A stretch of DNA of 41,792 bases from contig JANYCZ010000049.1 of the NCBI GenBank assembly GCA_025360015.1, forward strand, positions 1-41,792. The letters run 5' to 3'. This DNA is from Verrucomicrobiota bacterium (GTDB lineage Bacteria; Verrucomicrobiota; Verrucomicrobiia; Verrucomicrobiales; Verrucomicrobiaceae). Positions 32,986-40,380 of this stretch are shown here, in pieces. Position 1 is the stretch's first letter; each line of letters opens with the position of its first letter. Both the position numbers and the translations under genes were made by a program. The notes under the pieces are model-generated. The model was not told where the DNA came from. It did no database searches and saw only the letters and a list, made by a program, of their open reading frames with translations.

Positions 32986-33407
32986 ACCCACGTCCACCCC
33001 TGCCACCTTTCACTGAAGAAACGGCGCTCAAGAAAATCCAGGCCGCCGAAGACGCCTGGAACAGCCTCGATCCCGAGCGCGTCTCGCTGGCCTACACTCC
33101 CGATACCGAATGGCGCAACCGCGATGTTTTTCTCAACGGCCGCGCGGAGGTCGTGGAGTTCCTGAAAAAGAAGTGGGTCAGAGAGCATGACTACCGCCTC
33201 AAGAAAACGCTCTGGGCCTTCACGGGAAACCGCATCGCCGTGCGCTTTGAATACGAGTGGCACGACGCCGCCGACCAGTGGTGGCGCAGCCATGGCAATG
33301 AGAACTGGGAGTTTGATGAGGATGGCTACATGGCCAAACGCTATGCCAGCATCAATGATCAACCGATTCGCGAGGAGGAGCGTAAATTCCGCTGGGAGCG
33401 GGCTTGA
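32982..33407 (+). CDS. DUF1348 / NTF2-like protein
   Basis: 141 residues, normal DUF1348 length. Typical segments are [35 protein letters not shown] (in parts), [33 protein letters not shown] and [18 protein letters not shown]. The SnoaL/NTF2 fold has a hydrophobic cavity that binds small molecules; no reaction is assigned. The ATG overlaps the PNPOx-like gene by 4 nt, and the SDR gene begins 25 nt downstream. Confidence 0.88.
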   Translation: MNPRPPLPPFTEETALKKIQAAEDAWNSLDPERVSLAYTPDTEWRNRDVFLNGRAEVVEFLKKKWVREHDYRLKKTLWAFTGNRIAVRFEYEWHDAADQWWRSHGNENWEFDEDGYMAKRYASINDQPIREEERKFRWERA

Positions 33408-33432
33408 GGGTCCGCCATCTTGACCCGTCTTC

Positions 33433-34119
33433 ATGCATCCTGTCATCCTCATCACTGGAGCCACGCGCGGCATTGGCTTCGCCGCCGCCACACAACTCGC
33501 CACTCGTGGCGCGCAGGTCATCATCGCCAGTCGTGATGGCAAGCGGGCCGCTGATGCTACGGCGCAAATCGGCAGTGGTGTGAGCAGCGTGGCGCTCGAC
33601 ATCACGGAGCAGGCGAGCGTGGCGGCAGCGGCGAAACAGATCGAGCAGCAGTATGGCCAGCTCGATGTGCTGGCCAACAACTCCGCCATCCTGCTGGATC
33701 ATTATCAGAGCCTGCTCGATCTCAAGCCCGAGGTGCTGCTGGAAACGCTGAACACGAATGTCGTGGGCACGCTGCGAGTCTGTCAGGCGTTTGCGCCGCT
33801 GCTCGCCAAATCCCATGCGCCGCGCATCATCAATGTCTCCAGCAGTGCAGGCCAGCTCGATGGCGAGCCGCAGGCCTGGGCCCCGGCCTACTGCATCAGC
33901 AAGACCGCGCTCAACATGCTAACCCAGCAGCTCACCGCCGCTTTGCCTGAAGTGATCGTGAACAGCATGTGCCCCGGCTGGTGCCAAACGGAGATGGGCG
34001 GCAGCGACGCCCCGCGCACACCTGACGAAGGTGCAGAAACGCTGACCTGGCTTGCCCTCGAAGCCCCGCCTGAACTGCGCGGAAAGTTCGTCAAAGACCT
34101 CATGGTCATTCCTTGGTGA
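33433..34119 (+). CDS. Short-chain dehydrogenase/reductase
   Basis: 228 residues. The nucleotide-binding motif TGATRGIG (8-15) is followed by NNSA (82-85), where classical SDRs have NNAG, then the catalytic Ser in INVSSSAG (about 137) and YCISK (Tyr about 153, Lys about 157). NADP preference is suggested by the Arg in GATRG and SRDGK, but is not certain. It resembles carbonyl reductases, with a PGWCQTEMGG substrate-loop region. It ends the LysR-divergent gene set. Confidence 0.9.
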   Translation: MHPVILITGATRGIGFAAATQLATRGAQVIIASRDGKRAADATAQIGSGVSSVALDITEQASVAAAAKQIEQQYGQLDVLANNSAILLDHYQSLLDLKPEVLLETLNTNVVGTLRVCQAFAPLLAKSHAPRIINVSSSAGQLDGEPQAWAPAYCISKTALNMLTQQLTAALPEVIVNSMCPGWCQTEMGGSDAPRTPDEGAETLTWLALEAPPELRGKFVKDLMVIPW

Positions 34120-34128
34120 CGCCACTCG

Positions 34129-35061
34129 TCATCTCTGGAGGCTTGCGAGCTGCGAGGGCGTGAGAAATGTTGCGGCCTTCGCGGCATTGGTGCGGATCCA
34201 CGCATTCACCTTCGTCGCCTGTGCGGGTGAGAGTGCCAGCTTTTCTGCGGCGGTGCCGCCGAGCTGTTTTTTCTGATCGCTCGCGGGTGCCGCGCGGTAA
34301 CCAGCGATCGTGCCGATCTTGAGCCGCGAGGTCTTGGCGCTGGCGAGATCCGCTGCAGGCACAGAGACGGCATTCGCACATTCCACCTTTTCTGCTGCGG
34401 CGATCAACTGTGGCAGTGAAATCACCGCCGGATCATACCTGACCATCGTCACCTCGCGGCCCGCCATGAAACCGGCCTCGGTGGTGATCACGCCGTCGAT
34501 TTGGCCCAGCGCCATCTCGCCGGTCCAGAAGCAGTACATGGCAAACACGGCCTGCTTCAGTTGCGGCGAGTTCTCAGCGGCCAGCAGCTTCAGGTAGGCG
34601 GGCACGGGCCGCTTTGTCTGCGTCAGCGTCGCGATCATGCGCGCCGCGATTCCGCCAGTATCCCACACCTGGTCTTTGCGTGGGATGATGTCTTCGCCCT
34701 GCGCATTGAGAAAGCGCACCACCTGGTAGTTCCACGTGGGTTCACCAAAGCGCTTCAGCACTTCCGCGTCTCTGCCCCCTTGGTTGTTGTGGATGAGCAG
34801 TGGAGTGAACTCTGTCTCGACCGCCTCCACCAGCAGCGGATTGGACATCACATCGCGGCCGAACTGCTTGCAGCCCGCGCAACCGGGGATCTCCTGAAAC
34901 AAGGCAAACACAGGCTTGCCCGTCTGGGCGCTAGAGGTCAGCGCAGTTTCCAAAATGCGCCCCCAGCTCACCTTGCCTGCCTCCTCCGGCTGCGTCGTCG
35001 AGGCGGCGGTGAAGGACAACGGTGTCAGCATGAGCATAAGGGCGAAATAAGCGGGCTTCAT
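34129..35061 (-). CDS. Secreted thioredoxin-like / MsrA-like fusion protein
   Basis: 310 residues from the ATG at 35061; an ATG at 35067 adds two residues. After a signal peptide (about 1-20), a thioredoxin-like domain (about 30-150) has FQEIPGCAGCKQFG, with redox Cys about 61 and 64; the xPGC context resembles VPGUxxT thioredoxin-like selenoproteins with Cys in place of Sec. A second domain (about 170-230) reads AMYCFWTGEMALGQIDGVITTEAGF and VRYDPAVISLPQLI, like the GCFW core of peptide methionine sulfoxide reductase A. The last about 70 residues are helical. A reductase that repairs oxidised periplasmic proteins is plausible. It converges on the SDR gene. Confidence 0.6.
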   Translation of the reverse strand: MKPAYFALMLMLTPLSFTAASTTQPEEAGKVSWGRILETALTSSAQTGKPVFALFQEIPGCAGCKQFGRDVMSNPLLVEAVETEFTPLLIHNNQGGRDAEVLKRFGEPTWNYQVVRFLNAQGEDIIPRKDQVWDTGGIAARMIATLTQTKRPVPAYLKLLAAENSPQLKQAVFAMYCFWTGEMALGQIDGVITTEAGFMAGREVTMVRYDPAVISLPQLIAAAEKVECANAVSVPAADLASAKTSRLKIGTIAGYRAAPASDQKKQLGGTAAEKLALSPAQATKVNAWIRTNAAKAATFLTPSQLASLQR

Positions 35062-35087
35062 GCCCATGAGAGGCGGAAGCCCGGCGA

Positions 35088-35249
35088 TTATTTCACGAAA
35101 GACAAAGACTCGGCCCGCCAGCGTTTGAGGGTGCTGCGCAAGAAACGGCTGTGCTCCAGCACCTCGCCACCCAGTCGGAGTCTGCCAAGATCAAAAGCGA
35201 ACTGCCGCATGGCCTGCCGAGCATGACGAGTCGCGCCATCCAGACTCAA
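35088..35249 (-). CDS. Possible small protein between sulfatase and thioredoxin-like gene
   Basis: A 53-residue frame from a TTG at 35249 (or 40 residues from the ATG at 35210) ends at TAA 35088-35090. Its sequence is balanced and helical, RHARQAMRQFAFDLGRLRLG then FLRSTLKRWRAESLSFVK, unlike a random frame. No Shine-Dalgarno is obvious. I recognise no family. Confidence 0.3.
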   Translation of the reverse strand: MSLDGATRHARQAMRQFAFDLGRLRLGGEVLEHSRFLRSTLKRWRAESLSFVK

Positions 35250-35321
35250 CGAGTGGCAAAGGGGAGGAATGAAACATTGTGTGCATGATCGTGCTGTGCG
35301 AATCGTTCACCGCAGAACGCC

Positions 35322-36623
35322 ATGAAAACTCTGCTTCCTTTCTTCTGTCTTTTCGCGCTGTGCCTTTCACTTCACGCGGCACCACCCAACATCATCTTCA
35401 TCCTCGCGGACGATCTCGGTCATGATGGCCTGAGCTGCTACGGCTCGGACGTGCGCAAGACACCGCACATCGACAAGCTTGCAGCATCCGGCACGCGCTT
35501 TGAGTTGTGCTACTCCGCGCCGCTGTGCGGCCCCTCGCGCTGTGTGCTCATGACGGGGCGCTACGCCTTCCGCACTGGCGGCATCGGCAATGGCTCCTGG
35601 CGTCCGGGTGGCCCCGGCGCGAAAGCGGCGGACGAGCAGCCCATGGCTAAACTGCTGAAGCAGGCAGGTTATGCCACGGGCGAATCCGGCAAATGGCGGC
35701 AGGTCGGCGAGACGCCGCGTGACTGGGGCTTTGACGAATACTGCACCGATCCCACGGCAGGCGGCTGGTACTGGAAGGGCAGCTACGAGAAGAATGGCGA
35801 GACCATCACCACTCCCAAGGAAGAGTACAACCCGGACATCATCCAGGCCTACAGCCTCGACTTCATCCAGCGGCACAAGGAGCACCCGTTCTTTCTCTAT
35901 TACCCGATGCACCTCGTGCATGGCCCGATCCTGCGCACACCGGATTCACCGGCAGGCGCGGGCAAGGGCGCGGACTTCTACAATGACAACATCGCCTACA
36001 TGGACAAGCAGGTGGGTGCGCTGGTGGCGGAGGTGGAAAAACTAGGTCTGCGCGAGAAGACGCTCATCCTCTTTGCCGGTGACAACGGCACGGCGCTGAC
36101 TTACCCCAGCCCCATCGGCGGGCGCATGATCAACGGGAAAAAGGCCTCCATGCTGGAAGGCGGCGCGCGCGTGCCGTTCATCGCGAGCTGGCCCGGCGTG
36201 ACGCCTGCTGGAAAGGTGAACAAGGATCTCGTCAACTTCACCGACATGCACGCAACGTTTCTGGATCTGGCCGGAGCCAAAGCGCCCGAGGGTGTCAAGT
36301 TCGACAGCGTCAGCATCGCGCCACAACTGCGCGGTGAAAAAGGCACGCCGCGTGAATGGGCCTACGTGCAGCTCGGGCCCAGGTGGTATGTGCGCAATCA
36401 GGGCTGGAAGCTCAATGAGCAGGGCGAACTCTTTGACATGAGCGACGCGCCCTTTGTGGAAAAGCCTGTGGCTCCAGCCGCCGATACCGAGGCCAGCAAA
36501 GCTGCGCGCACCCGCCTCACCGCCGTGCTCGCCGAGCTGAACCCCGCCGCTGGCAAGACCGATGGCGAGAAAGGTGACAGGCCCGGAAAAAAGAATCGGA
36601 AGAAGAAAAAGATGCAGGAATAG
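35322..36623 (+). CDS. Secreted sulfatase with Lys-rich tail
   Basis: 433 residues, opening with a signal peptide cut near LHA-A (about 19). Sulfatase features: PNIIFILADDLGHDGLSCYG, the formylglycine motif CGPSRCVLMTGRY (Cys about 69), ESGKWRQVG (where most relatives have GKWHLG), and LFAGDNGT. The C-terminus is strongly basic (PGKKNRKKKKMQE). It is shorter than the other two sulfatases here. A small secreted protein gene follows after 42 nt and may be co-transcribed. Confidence 0.92.
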   Translation: MKTLLPFFCLFALCLSLHAAPPNIIFILADDLGHDGLSCYGSDVRKTPHIDKLAASGTRFELCYSAPLCGPSRCVLMTGRYAFRTGGIGNGSWRPGGPGAKAADEQPMAKLLKQAGYATGESGKWRQVGETPRDWGFDEYCTDPTAGGWYWKGSYEKNGETITTPKEEYNPDIIQAYSLDFIQRHKEHPFFLYYPMHLVHGPILRTPDSPAGAGKGADFYNDNIAYMDKQVGALVAEVEKLGLREKTLILFAGDNGTALTYPSPIGGRMINGKKASMLEGGARVPFIASWPGVTPAGKVNKDLVNFTDMHATFLDLAGAKAPEGVKFDSVSIAPQLRGEKGTPREWAYVQLGPRWYVRNQGWKLNEQGELFDMSDAPFVEKPVAPAADTEASKAARTRLTAVLAELNPAAGKTDGEKGDRPGKKNRKKKKMQE

Positions 36624-36665
36624 GCTGCTTTCTTTCTGCATCGTAACTCTCATTGAGTTCTGTCC

Positions 36666-37256
36666 ATGAAACACTTCGGCCTGCTGCTCATCCTCGCCTC
36701 TGCAGGACTCACCTCCTCCCATGCTCAGCATGCGCAGCTCGCGCCCACCATGCTGCTCGGGCCTGCGGACTGGCGCTTTGAGCGGCTGCCGATGCCGCCG
36801 GGCTTTGCGCGCGACATTCCATGGACCGGCTATGAAGAGGCGCGGTTTTCGCCGGGCATGTTCAATAACAAAGCGGCCACGCACTTCAGCTATGCGCTCT
36901 CCATCTGCATCGATGGCACGCCGGAGATCGGGGCGAAGGAGCTGAAGGACTTCCTAGACAAATACTTCAAAGGCCTCAGCACCATGGTGGGACGCGGCAA
37001 AGGCATGCGGCCTGACCCGACGGTTTTTAACGCCGAGGTGAAACCGCGCGACAAGGCGGGCCTGTTCTCAGCAAAGGCGCCCTACATCGACACCTTCACG
37101 GATGGCCGCCAGCTCACGCTGAATCTGGAGATCGACGTGCGCCCGCAGCCTGCGATGAAAAAGACGCAGATCATCCTGCTCCTCTCCCCACAGGCCACCG
37201 ATGCGGAAATCTGGAAGCAACTGCGCGAAGTCCGCGATACTGCGCATGCGCCTTGA
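36666..37256 (+). CDS. Secreted hypothetical protein
   Basis: 196 residues with a signal peptide (cut near SHAQ, about 21). The mature part is beta-rich with LPMPPGFARDIPWTGYEEARFSPGMFN and a helix KELKDFLDKYFKGL. I do not recognise a family. It follows the sulfatase by 42 nt on the same strand and converges with yceH, so it may belong to the sulfatase transcription unit. Confidence 0.75.
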   Translation: MKHFGLLLILASAGLTSSHAQHAQLAPTMLLGPADWRFERLPMPPGFARDIPWTGYEEARFSPGMFNNKAATHFSYALSICIDGTPEIGAKELKDFLDKYFKGLSTMVGRGKGMRPDPTVFNAEVKPRDKAGLFSAKAPYIDTFTDGRQLTLNLEIDVRPQPAMKKTQIILLLSPQATDAEIWKQLREVRDTAHAP

Positions 37257-37280
37257 GCCCTTGCCTTCTTATGAAACTCG

Positions 37281-37970
37281 TTACTTCACCGCGCCGATCA
37301 GCGTCTGCAGCCGCGACACCTGCGCTTTCAGCAGTGTGATCTCCGCCTCCATCTTCGCGCGCCATTCAGCCTCGGATGAATCTTCCACGACAGGAGCTGA
37401 CGGGGCATGGGCGGAAAGGGTGGCGGCTTCGGCGCCTGTCACCTCGCCACAGAGCAGATGCATGAACTGCGCCACGCGCTGGCCCGGGCCGGCGGGGATG
37501 CACTGCACCAGCGGACCTTCGTTGTAGCCGATCAGCTCGGCCAGCGTGTTCTCCACGCTGGGCATGTCGGGAAATTCAAACAGTCGCTCGGTTCGCTGGC
37601 GCAGCTCGCCTGCGGTCTGGGATCCGCGCAGCAGCAGCATGCACAGCAGCGCCATGTGGGGGCGGTCCAGAGTGGGCAGCTTGCCCTTCAGATTGTGCCG
37701 GTACTTCAGTGTGCGACCACCGACGATGTTCACTTCAAAGACGTAGCCGTGGGATTTCATCGACTCCAGCGCGCGCAGCACGGTGCGCTCATCATACCGC
37801 ACAATGGGGTCGCGGTTGGTGGTCTGATTGCACGCGGTGACCAGCGCGTTCAGCGTCATCGGATAATAGTCCGGCAGGGTGATTTCTTTTTCGATCAAAC
37901 ATCCCATCACCCGCGCGGCTTCAGGAGTGAGGGTGAACAGGATGGCGGAAGTAACGGATTCGGCGGACAT
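37281..37970 (-). CDS. YceH family protein (DUF480)
   Basis: 229 residues. The family opening TPEAARVMGCLIEKEITLPDYYPMTLNALVTACNQTTNRDPIV (in parts) and the second winged-helix part PHMALLCMLLLRGSQTAGELRQRTERLFEF are clear, giving two tandem winged helices. The C-terminal 40 residues form a coiled coil (AKMEAEITLLKAQVSRLQTLIG). The function of YceH proteins is not established. It is divergent from the Gly-rich lipoprotein gene, with 131 bp between starts. Confidence 0.92.
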   Translation of the reverse strand: MSAESVTSAILFTLTPEAARVMGCLIEKEITLPDYYPMTLNALVTACNQTTNRDPIVRYDERTVLRALESMKSHGYVFEVNIVGGRTLKYRHNLKGKLPTLDRPHMALLCMLLLRGSQTAGELRQRTERLFEFPDMPSVENTLAELIGYNEGPLVQCIPAGPGQRVAQFMHLLCGEVTGAEAATLSAHAPSAPVVEDSSEAEWRAKMEAEITLLKAQVSRLQTLIGAVK

Positions 37971-38101
37971 GTGTATGGAGCTTGGCGGAGCGGCCCATCA
38001 TCCACGGTTACTTCTTGCGTTCAACTCCCGGTCATGATTGGATTTTAAGGAAGGTGAAATTAAATGAATACATCTTACTTAGCGGCGTCGAATCCTATGT
38101 T

Positions 38102-38704
38102 ATGAAAACGAAACTCATCCTCCTGTGCGGCGCAGTGTTCGCTGCTCTCTCACTCTCCTCCTGCGATATGTACGGGTATCCCGGCTATGGCTACGGAGGG
38201 TACGGTAACGGCTACGGCGGCTATGGTCGCAGCAGTTACTACAACAATAACTACTATGGAAGTTCACTCCTTGGACTAGGTGGTTACGGCGGCTACGGTG
38301 GTTATTCCAGACCCTACTCTTACAATAACTATTATAACAGAGGCTACTCCAGCCCGTTCCGCTCCTACGGCAACGTGGGCTATAACAGAGGCCACTATGG
38401 CAATTCCTTTTTGGGCAGCAATCTGTCGGGCTTCCGAGGCTTCAGCGGCAATTCTTTTGGCAACCATAACTTCGGCCACATTGGCGGGTCGCCCTTTAGC
38501 GGTGGTCACAGCTTCCTCGGCTCTTCATTCGCGCATGCCTCCCCTCACATGGGCGGTTCCTCCTTCGGAGGCCACAGCTTTGGTGGTGGTGGGCATAGCT
38601 TCGGTGGCGGCGGCCACAGCTTCGGCGGGGGCGGACACAGCTTCGGTGGTGGCGGCCATTCCTTTGGTGGCGGCGGCCATATGGGTGGCGGACACCATCA
38701 TTGA
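38102..38704 (+). CDS. Gly/Tyr/His-rich lipoprotein
   Basis: 200 residues from the ATG at 38102. The lipoprotein signal ends LSSC (Cys about 21). Residues 24-85 are Gly/Tyr/Asn repeats (GYGGYGN-like). Residues 86-150 are Gly/Ser/Phe/His-rich. The end has five HSFGGGG units and a terminal His triplet. The composition suggests an extended, low-complexity surface layer or metal-binding tail. I know no family assignment. It ends before a strong terminator at 38734-38767. Confidence 0.8.
   Translation: MKTKLILLCGAVFAALSLSSCDMYGYPGYGYGGYGNGYGGYGRSSYYNNNYYGSSLLGLGGYGGYGGYSRPYSYNNYYNRGYSSPFRSYGNVGYNRGHYGNSFLGSNLSGFRGFSGNSFGNHNFGHIGGSPFSGGHSFLGSSFAHASPHMGGSSFGGHSFGGGGHSFGGGGHSFGGGGHSFGGGGHSFGGGGHMGGGHHH
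38573..38677 (+). repeat. Five tandem 21-bp units encoding HSFGGGG
   Basis: Units begin at 38573, 38594, 38615, 38636 and 38657, in frame. Codons vary among units (cac/cat, ggt/ggc/ggg/gga) while the heptapeptide HSFGGGG is kept exactly in all five. Confidence 0.9.
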
Positions 38705-38733
38705 TCCGGCTTAACAGCTCCAGCATCTCTCTC

Positions 38734-38767
38734 GCAGCGCTCAAGGTTTCTTGAGCGCTGCTTTTTT
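38734..38767 (+). terminator. Strong rho-independent terminator
   Basis: A 12-bp perfect stem, gcagcgctcaag (38734-38745) with cttgagcgctgc (38750-38761), has loop gttt and is followed by six T (38762-38767). It terminates the Gly-rich lipoprotein gene. Confidence 0.92.
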
Positions 38768-38809
38768 GTGCGAAGCGTGATCCGGCTGGGACGAGGCTTG
38801 CCGCCCTTC

Positions 38810-39505
38810 TCAGCGCGGCACGTCTGCCACCGAAAGCATCTGCCACTCGCCTTCCGCGAGATCGCCGAGGGTGTAGGGGCCGAAGCGCTCGCGGTGCAGG
38901 TTTTCCACATGCCAGCCCTGGCTGGCGAACATGCGGCGCACCTGATGGTAACGGCCTTCGGTGATCGTGAGGCGGGCGGACTGGCTTGAGACGATTTCCA
39001 GTTTCGCCGGCAGGCAGGGCTTGTCCTCACTGCGGAGCATGAGATCGCCCTTGGCAAAGATGTCGATGAGCGAGGGATCGAGTTCGCGATCCACTCCGAC
39101 GAGGTAGGTCTTTTCGATGTCGGATTTCGGCGAGGTGTAGCGATGCACGAGACTGCCGATGTCCGTAACGAGCAGCAGGCCGCTGGTGTCTTTGTCGAGA
39201 CGGCCCACGCTCGTCACAGCAGGATTGCGCTCCGGCCAGTGGGAGGGCAGCAGTTCATAAATGTTCTGGCCTTCCTCCTCGCTGTGTGTGCAGGAGTAGC
39301 CCACAGGTTTGTACAGCATGGCGAGCAGGCCATCGGGGGCTTCGAGCGGTTCGTCATCGACGGTGATGAGTGCGGAGTCGACGCGTTGGTCGGAGCGTTT
39401 GACCACTTCGCCACTCAGCTTCACGCGGCCTTCTTTGACGAAGGCCATGGCCTCGCGGCGGGAGCAGTAACCGAGGGCGGAGAGGAGCTGATCGAGGCGG
39501 CGCAT
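38810..39505 (-). CDS. rsuA: 16S rRNA pseudouridine synthase (RsuA family)
   Basis: 231 residues from the ATG at 39505. An S4 RNA-binding domain opens MRRLDQLLSALGYCSRREAMAFVKEGRV. The catalytic motif GRLDKDTSGLLLVTD carries the nucleophilic Asp, followed by KTYLVGVD and EGRYHQVRRMFASQG. This is the RsuA/RluE/RluF layout, which modifies a uridine of 16S or 23S rRNA. Length matches RsuA. A REP pair starts 19 bp upstream of the ATG, so the promoter probably lies in or beyond that element. Confidence 0.9.
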   Translation of the reverse strand: MRRLDQLLSALGYCSRREAMAFVKEGRVKLSGEVVKRSDQRVDSALITVDDEPLEAPDGLLAMLYKPVGYSCTHSEEEGQNIYELLPSHWPERNPAVTSVGRLDKDTSGLLLVTDIGSLVHRYTSPKSDIEKTYLVGVDRELDPSLIDIFAKGDLMLRSEDKPCLPAKLEIVSSQSARLTITEGRYHQVRRMFASQGWHVENLHRERFGPYTLGDLAEGEWQMLSVADVPR

Positions 39506-39523
39506 GTGGGGGGAAGGTGGCGG

Positions 39524-39609
39524 GTATTGTAGTACCGGCTTTAGCCGGTTCTGGGGGCGGGTGCTATGGGGACGTTCGCCCAGACCGGCTAAAGCCGGTA
39601 CTACAATAC
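39524..39609. repeat. REP pair (BIME-like), left flank of RAYT
   Basis: 86 bp with perfect 26-bp inverted ends (39524-39549 and 39584-39609). Each arm is GTAG (39529-39532; CTAC 39601-39604), then a 7-bp stem accggct / agccggt with a 2-nt loop. The centre (39550-39583) includes gcgggtgctat and ttcgccc, which can form a third weak stem. It ends 7 bp before the RAYT stop codon. Confidence 0.92.
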
Positions 39610-39615
39610 TCACAT

Positions 39616-40215
39616 TCAGTCGTCCCATTTTGCAACATAGTCGAGAATGGGATAGGCCTTCCACGCGAGGGTTGCGGCGTCTCTTCCTTTTTCTCGGAGA
39701 TAGTCATGCGCGCTGGACCAGGGCCATTCGGTCCACTTGGCTGCGTGGCCGTGTTTTATGGGGTTGTGATGGATGTAGTTCACGGTGGTCCAGAAGTGGG
39801 ATTCGCTGCGCATGGCGCGGTCTGTGAGACGATGCCAGCAGGTGCGGCCGCGGGTGTCGTCCTCGCCATTCCAGGTAAATGACATGCGGCCGTGGAGTTT
39901 GCCGAGGTGTGTGATGAGTGCGGGAAGGTCTGAGGTGGTCGCGAGAACGTGGTAGTGATTCGGGAGGACGCACCATGCGTGGATGATGGCGTGGAGTGAT
40001 TCGAAGGTCTGCTGCAACTGCTTCACGAAGTCATCCATGCGTTCGATGGAGGTGCCGATGATGGGTGAATGCTCGTAGCATGTGCCAGTGATGAGATACT
40101 GGCTGGTCTGCTGGCCGGTGAAGTGGGGAGGGCCGTGCCAGGGGCGGTTCAGAAGTTTGCGGCGTTGCAGGACCTCTTCACGCATTTCCTGCGTCCATTT
40201 TCGCCAGGCGTACAT
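39616..40215 (-). CDS. REP-associated tyrosine transposase (RAYT, Y1 HUH family)
   Basis: 199 residues from the ATG at 40215; an in-frame TTG at 40251 adds 12. Start WRKWTQEMREEVLQRRKLLNRPWHGPPH, then YLITGTCYEH, the HUH motif PNHYHVLA (His 87, His 89), and NYIHHNP with the catalytic Tyr about 147, then WPWSSAHDYL. These are the RAYT signatures of the Y1 transposase superfamily, single-strand nucleases that cut beside GTAG-footed hairpins. No truncation or frameshift is seen. It sits between alaS and rsuA, flanked by two REP pairs. Confidence 0.93.
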   Translation of the reverse strand: MYAWRKWTQEMREEVLQRRKLLNRPWHGPPHFTGQQTSQYLITGTCYEHSPIIGTSIERMDDFVKQLQQTFESLHAIIHAWCVLPNHYHVLATTSDLPALITHLGKLHGRMSFTWNGEDDTRGRTCWHRLTDRAMRSESHFWTTVNYIHHNPIKHGHAAKWTEWPWSSAHDYLREKGRDAATLAWKAYPILDYVAKWDD

Positions 40216-40255
40216 GGAGGTGATTTCAGCGCGAGTGTCCGAGTCACGCAAGGCC

Positions 40256-40343
40256 GTATTGTAGTACCGCTTTTAAGCGGTTCTGGAAAGCGGGTGCTAT
40301 GTGGACGTTCGCCCGGAACCGGCTAAAGCCGGTACTACAATAC
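40256..40343. repeat. REP pair (BIME-like), right flank of RAYT
   Basis: 88 bp with the same outer arms as the left element (gtattgtagtacc... and ...ggtactacaatac). The left hairpin is GTAG (40261-40264) plus accgctt-tt-aagcggt. The right hairpin is accggct-aa-agccggt plus CTAC (40335-40338). The spacer shares gcgggtgctatg and ggacgttcgccc with the left element. It sits 41 bp upstream of the RAYT ATG and 37 bp after the alaS stop. Confidence 0.92.
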
Positions 40344-40380
40344 GCACGCAGGATATGCGGTGCTGGGAAGCGAAAGGTGA

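Noticed and set aside
32859..33689. 276-residue minus-strand open frame
   Set aside because: It lies opposite the DUF1348 and SDR genes, which have clear family motifs.
38573..38677. Tandem 21-bp units considered as a CRISPR-like array
   Set aside because: The units are contiguous, in frame and encode an exact heptapeptide, with no spacers.
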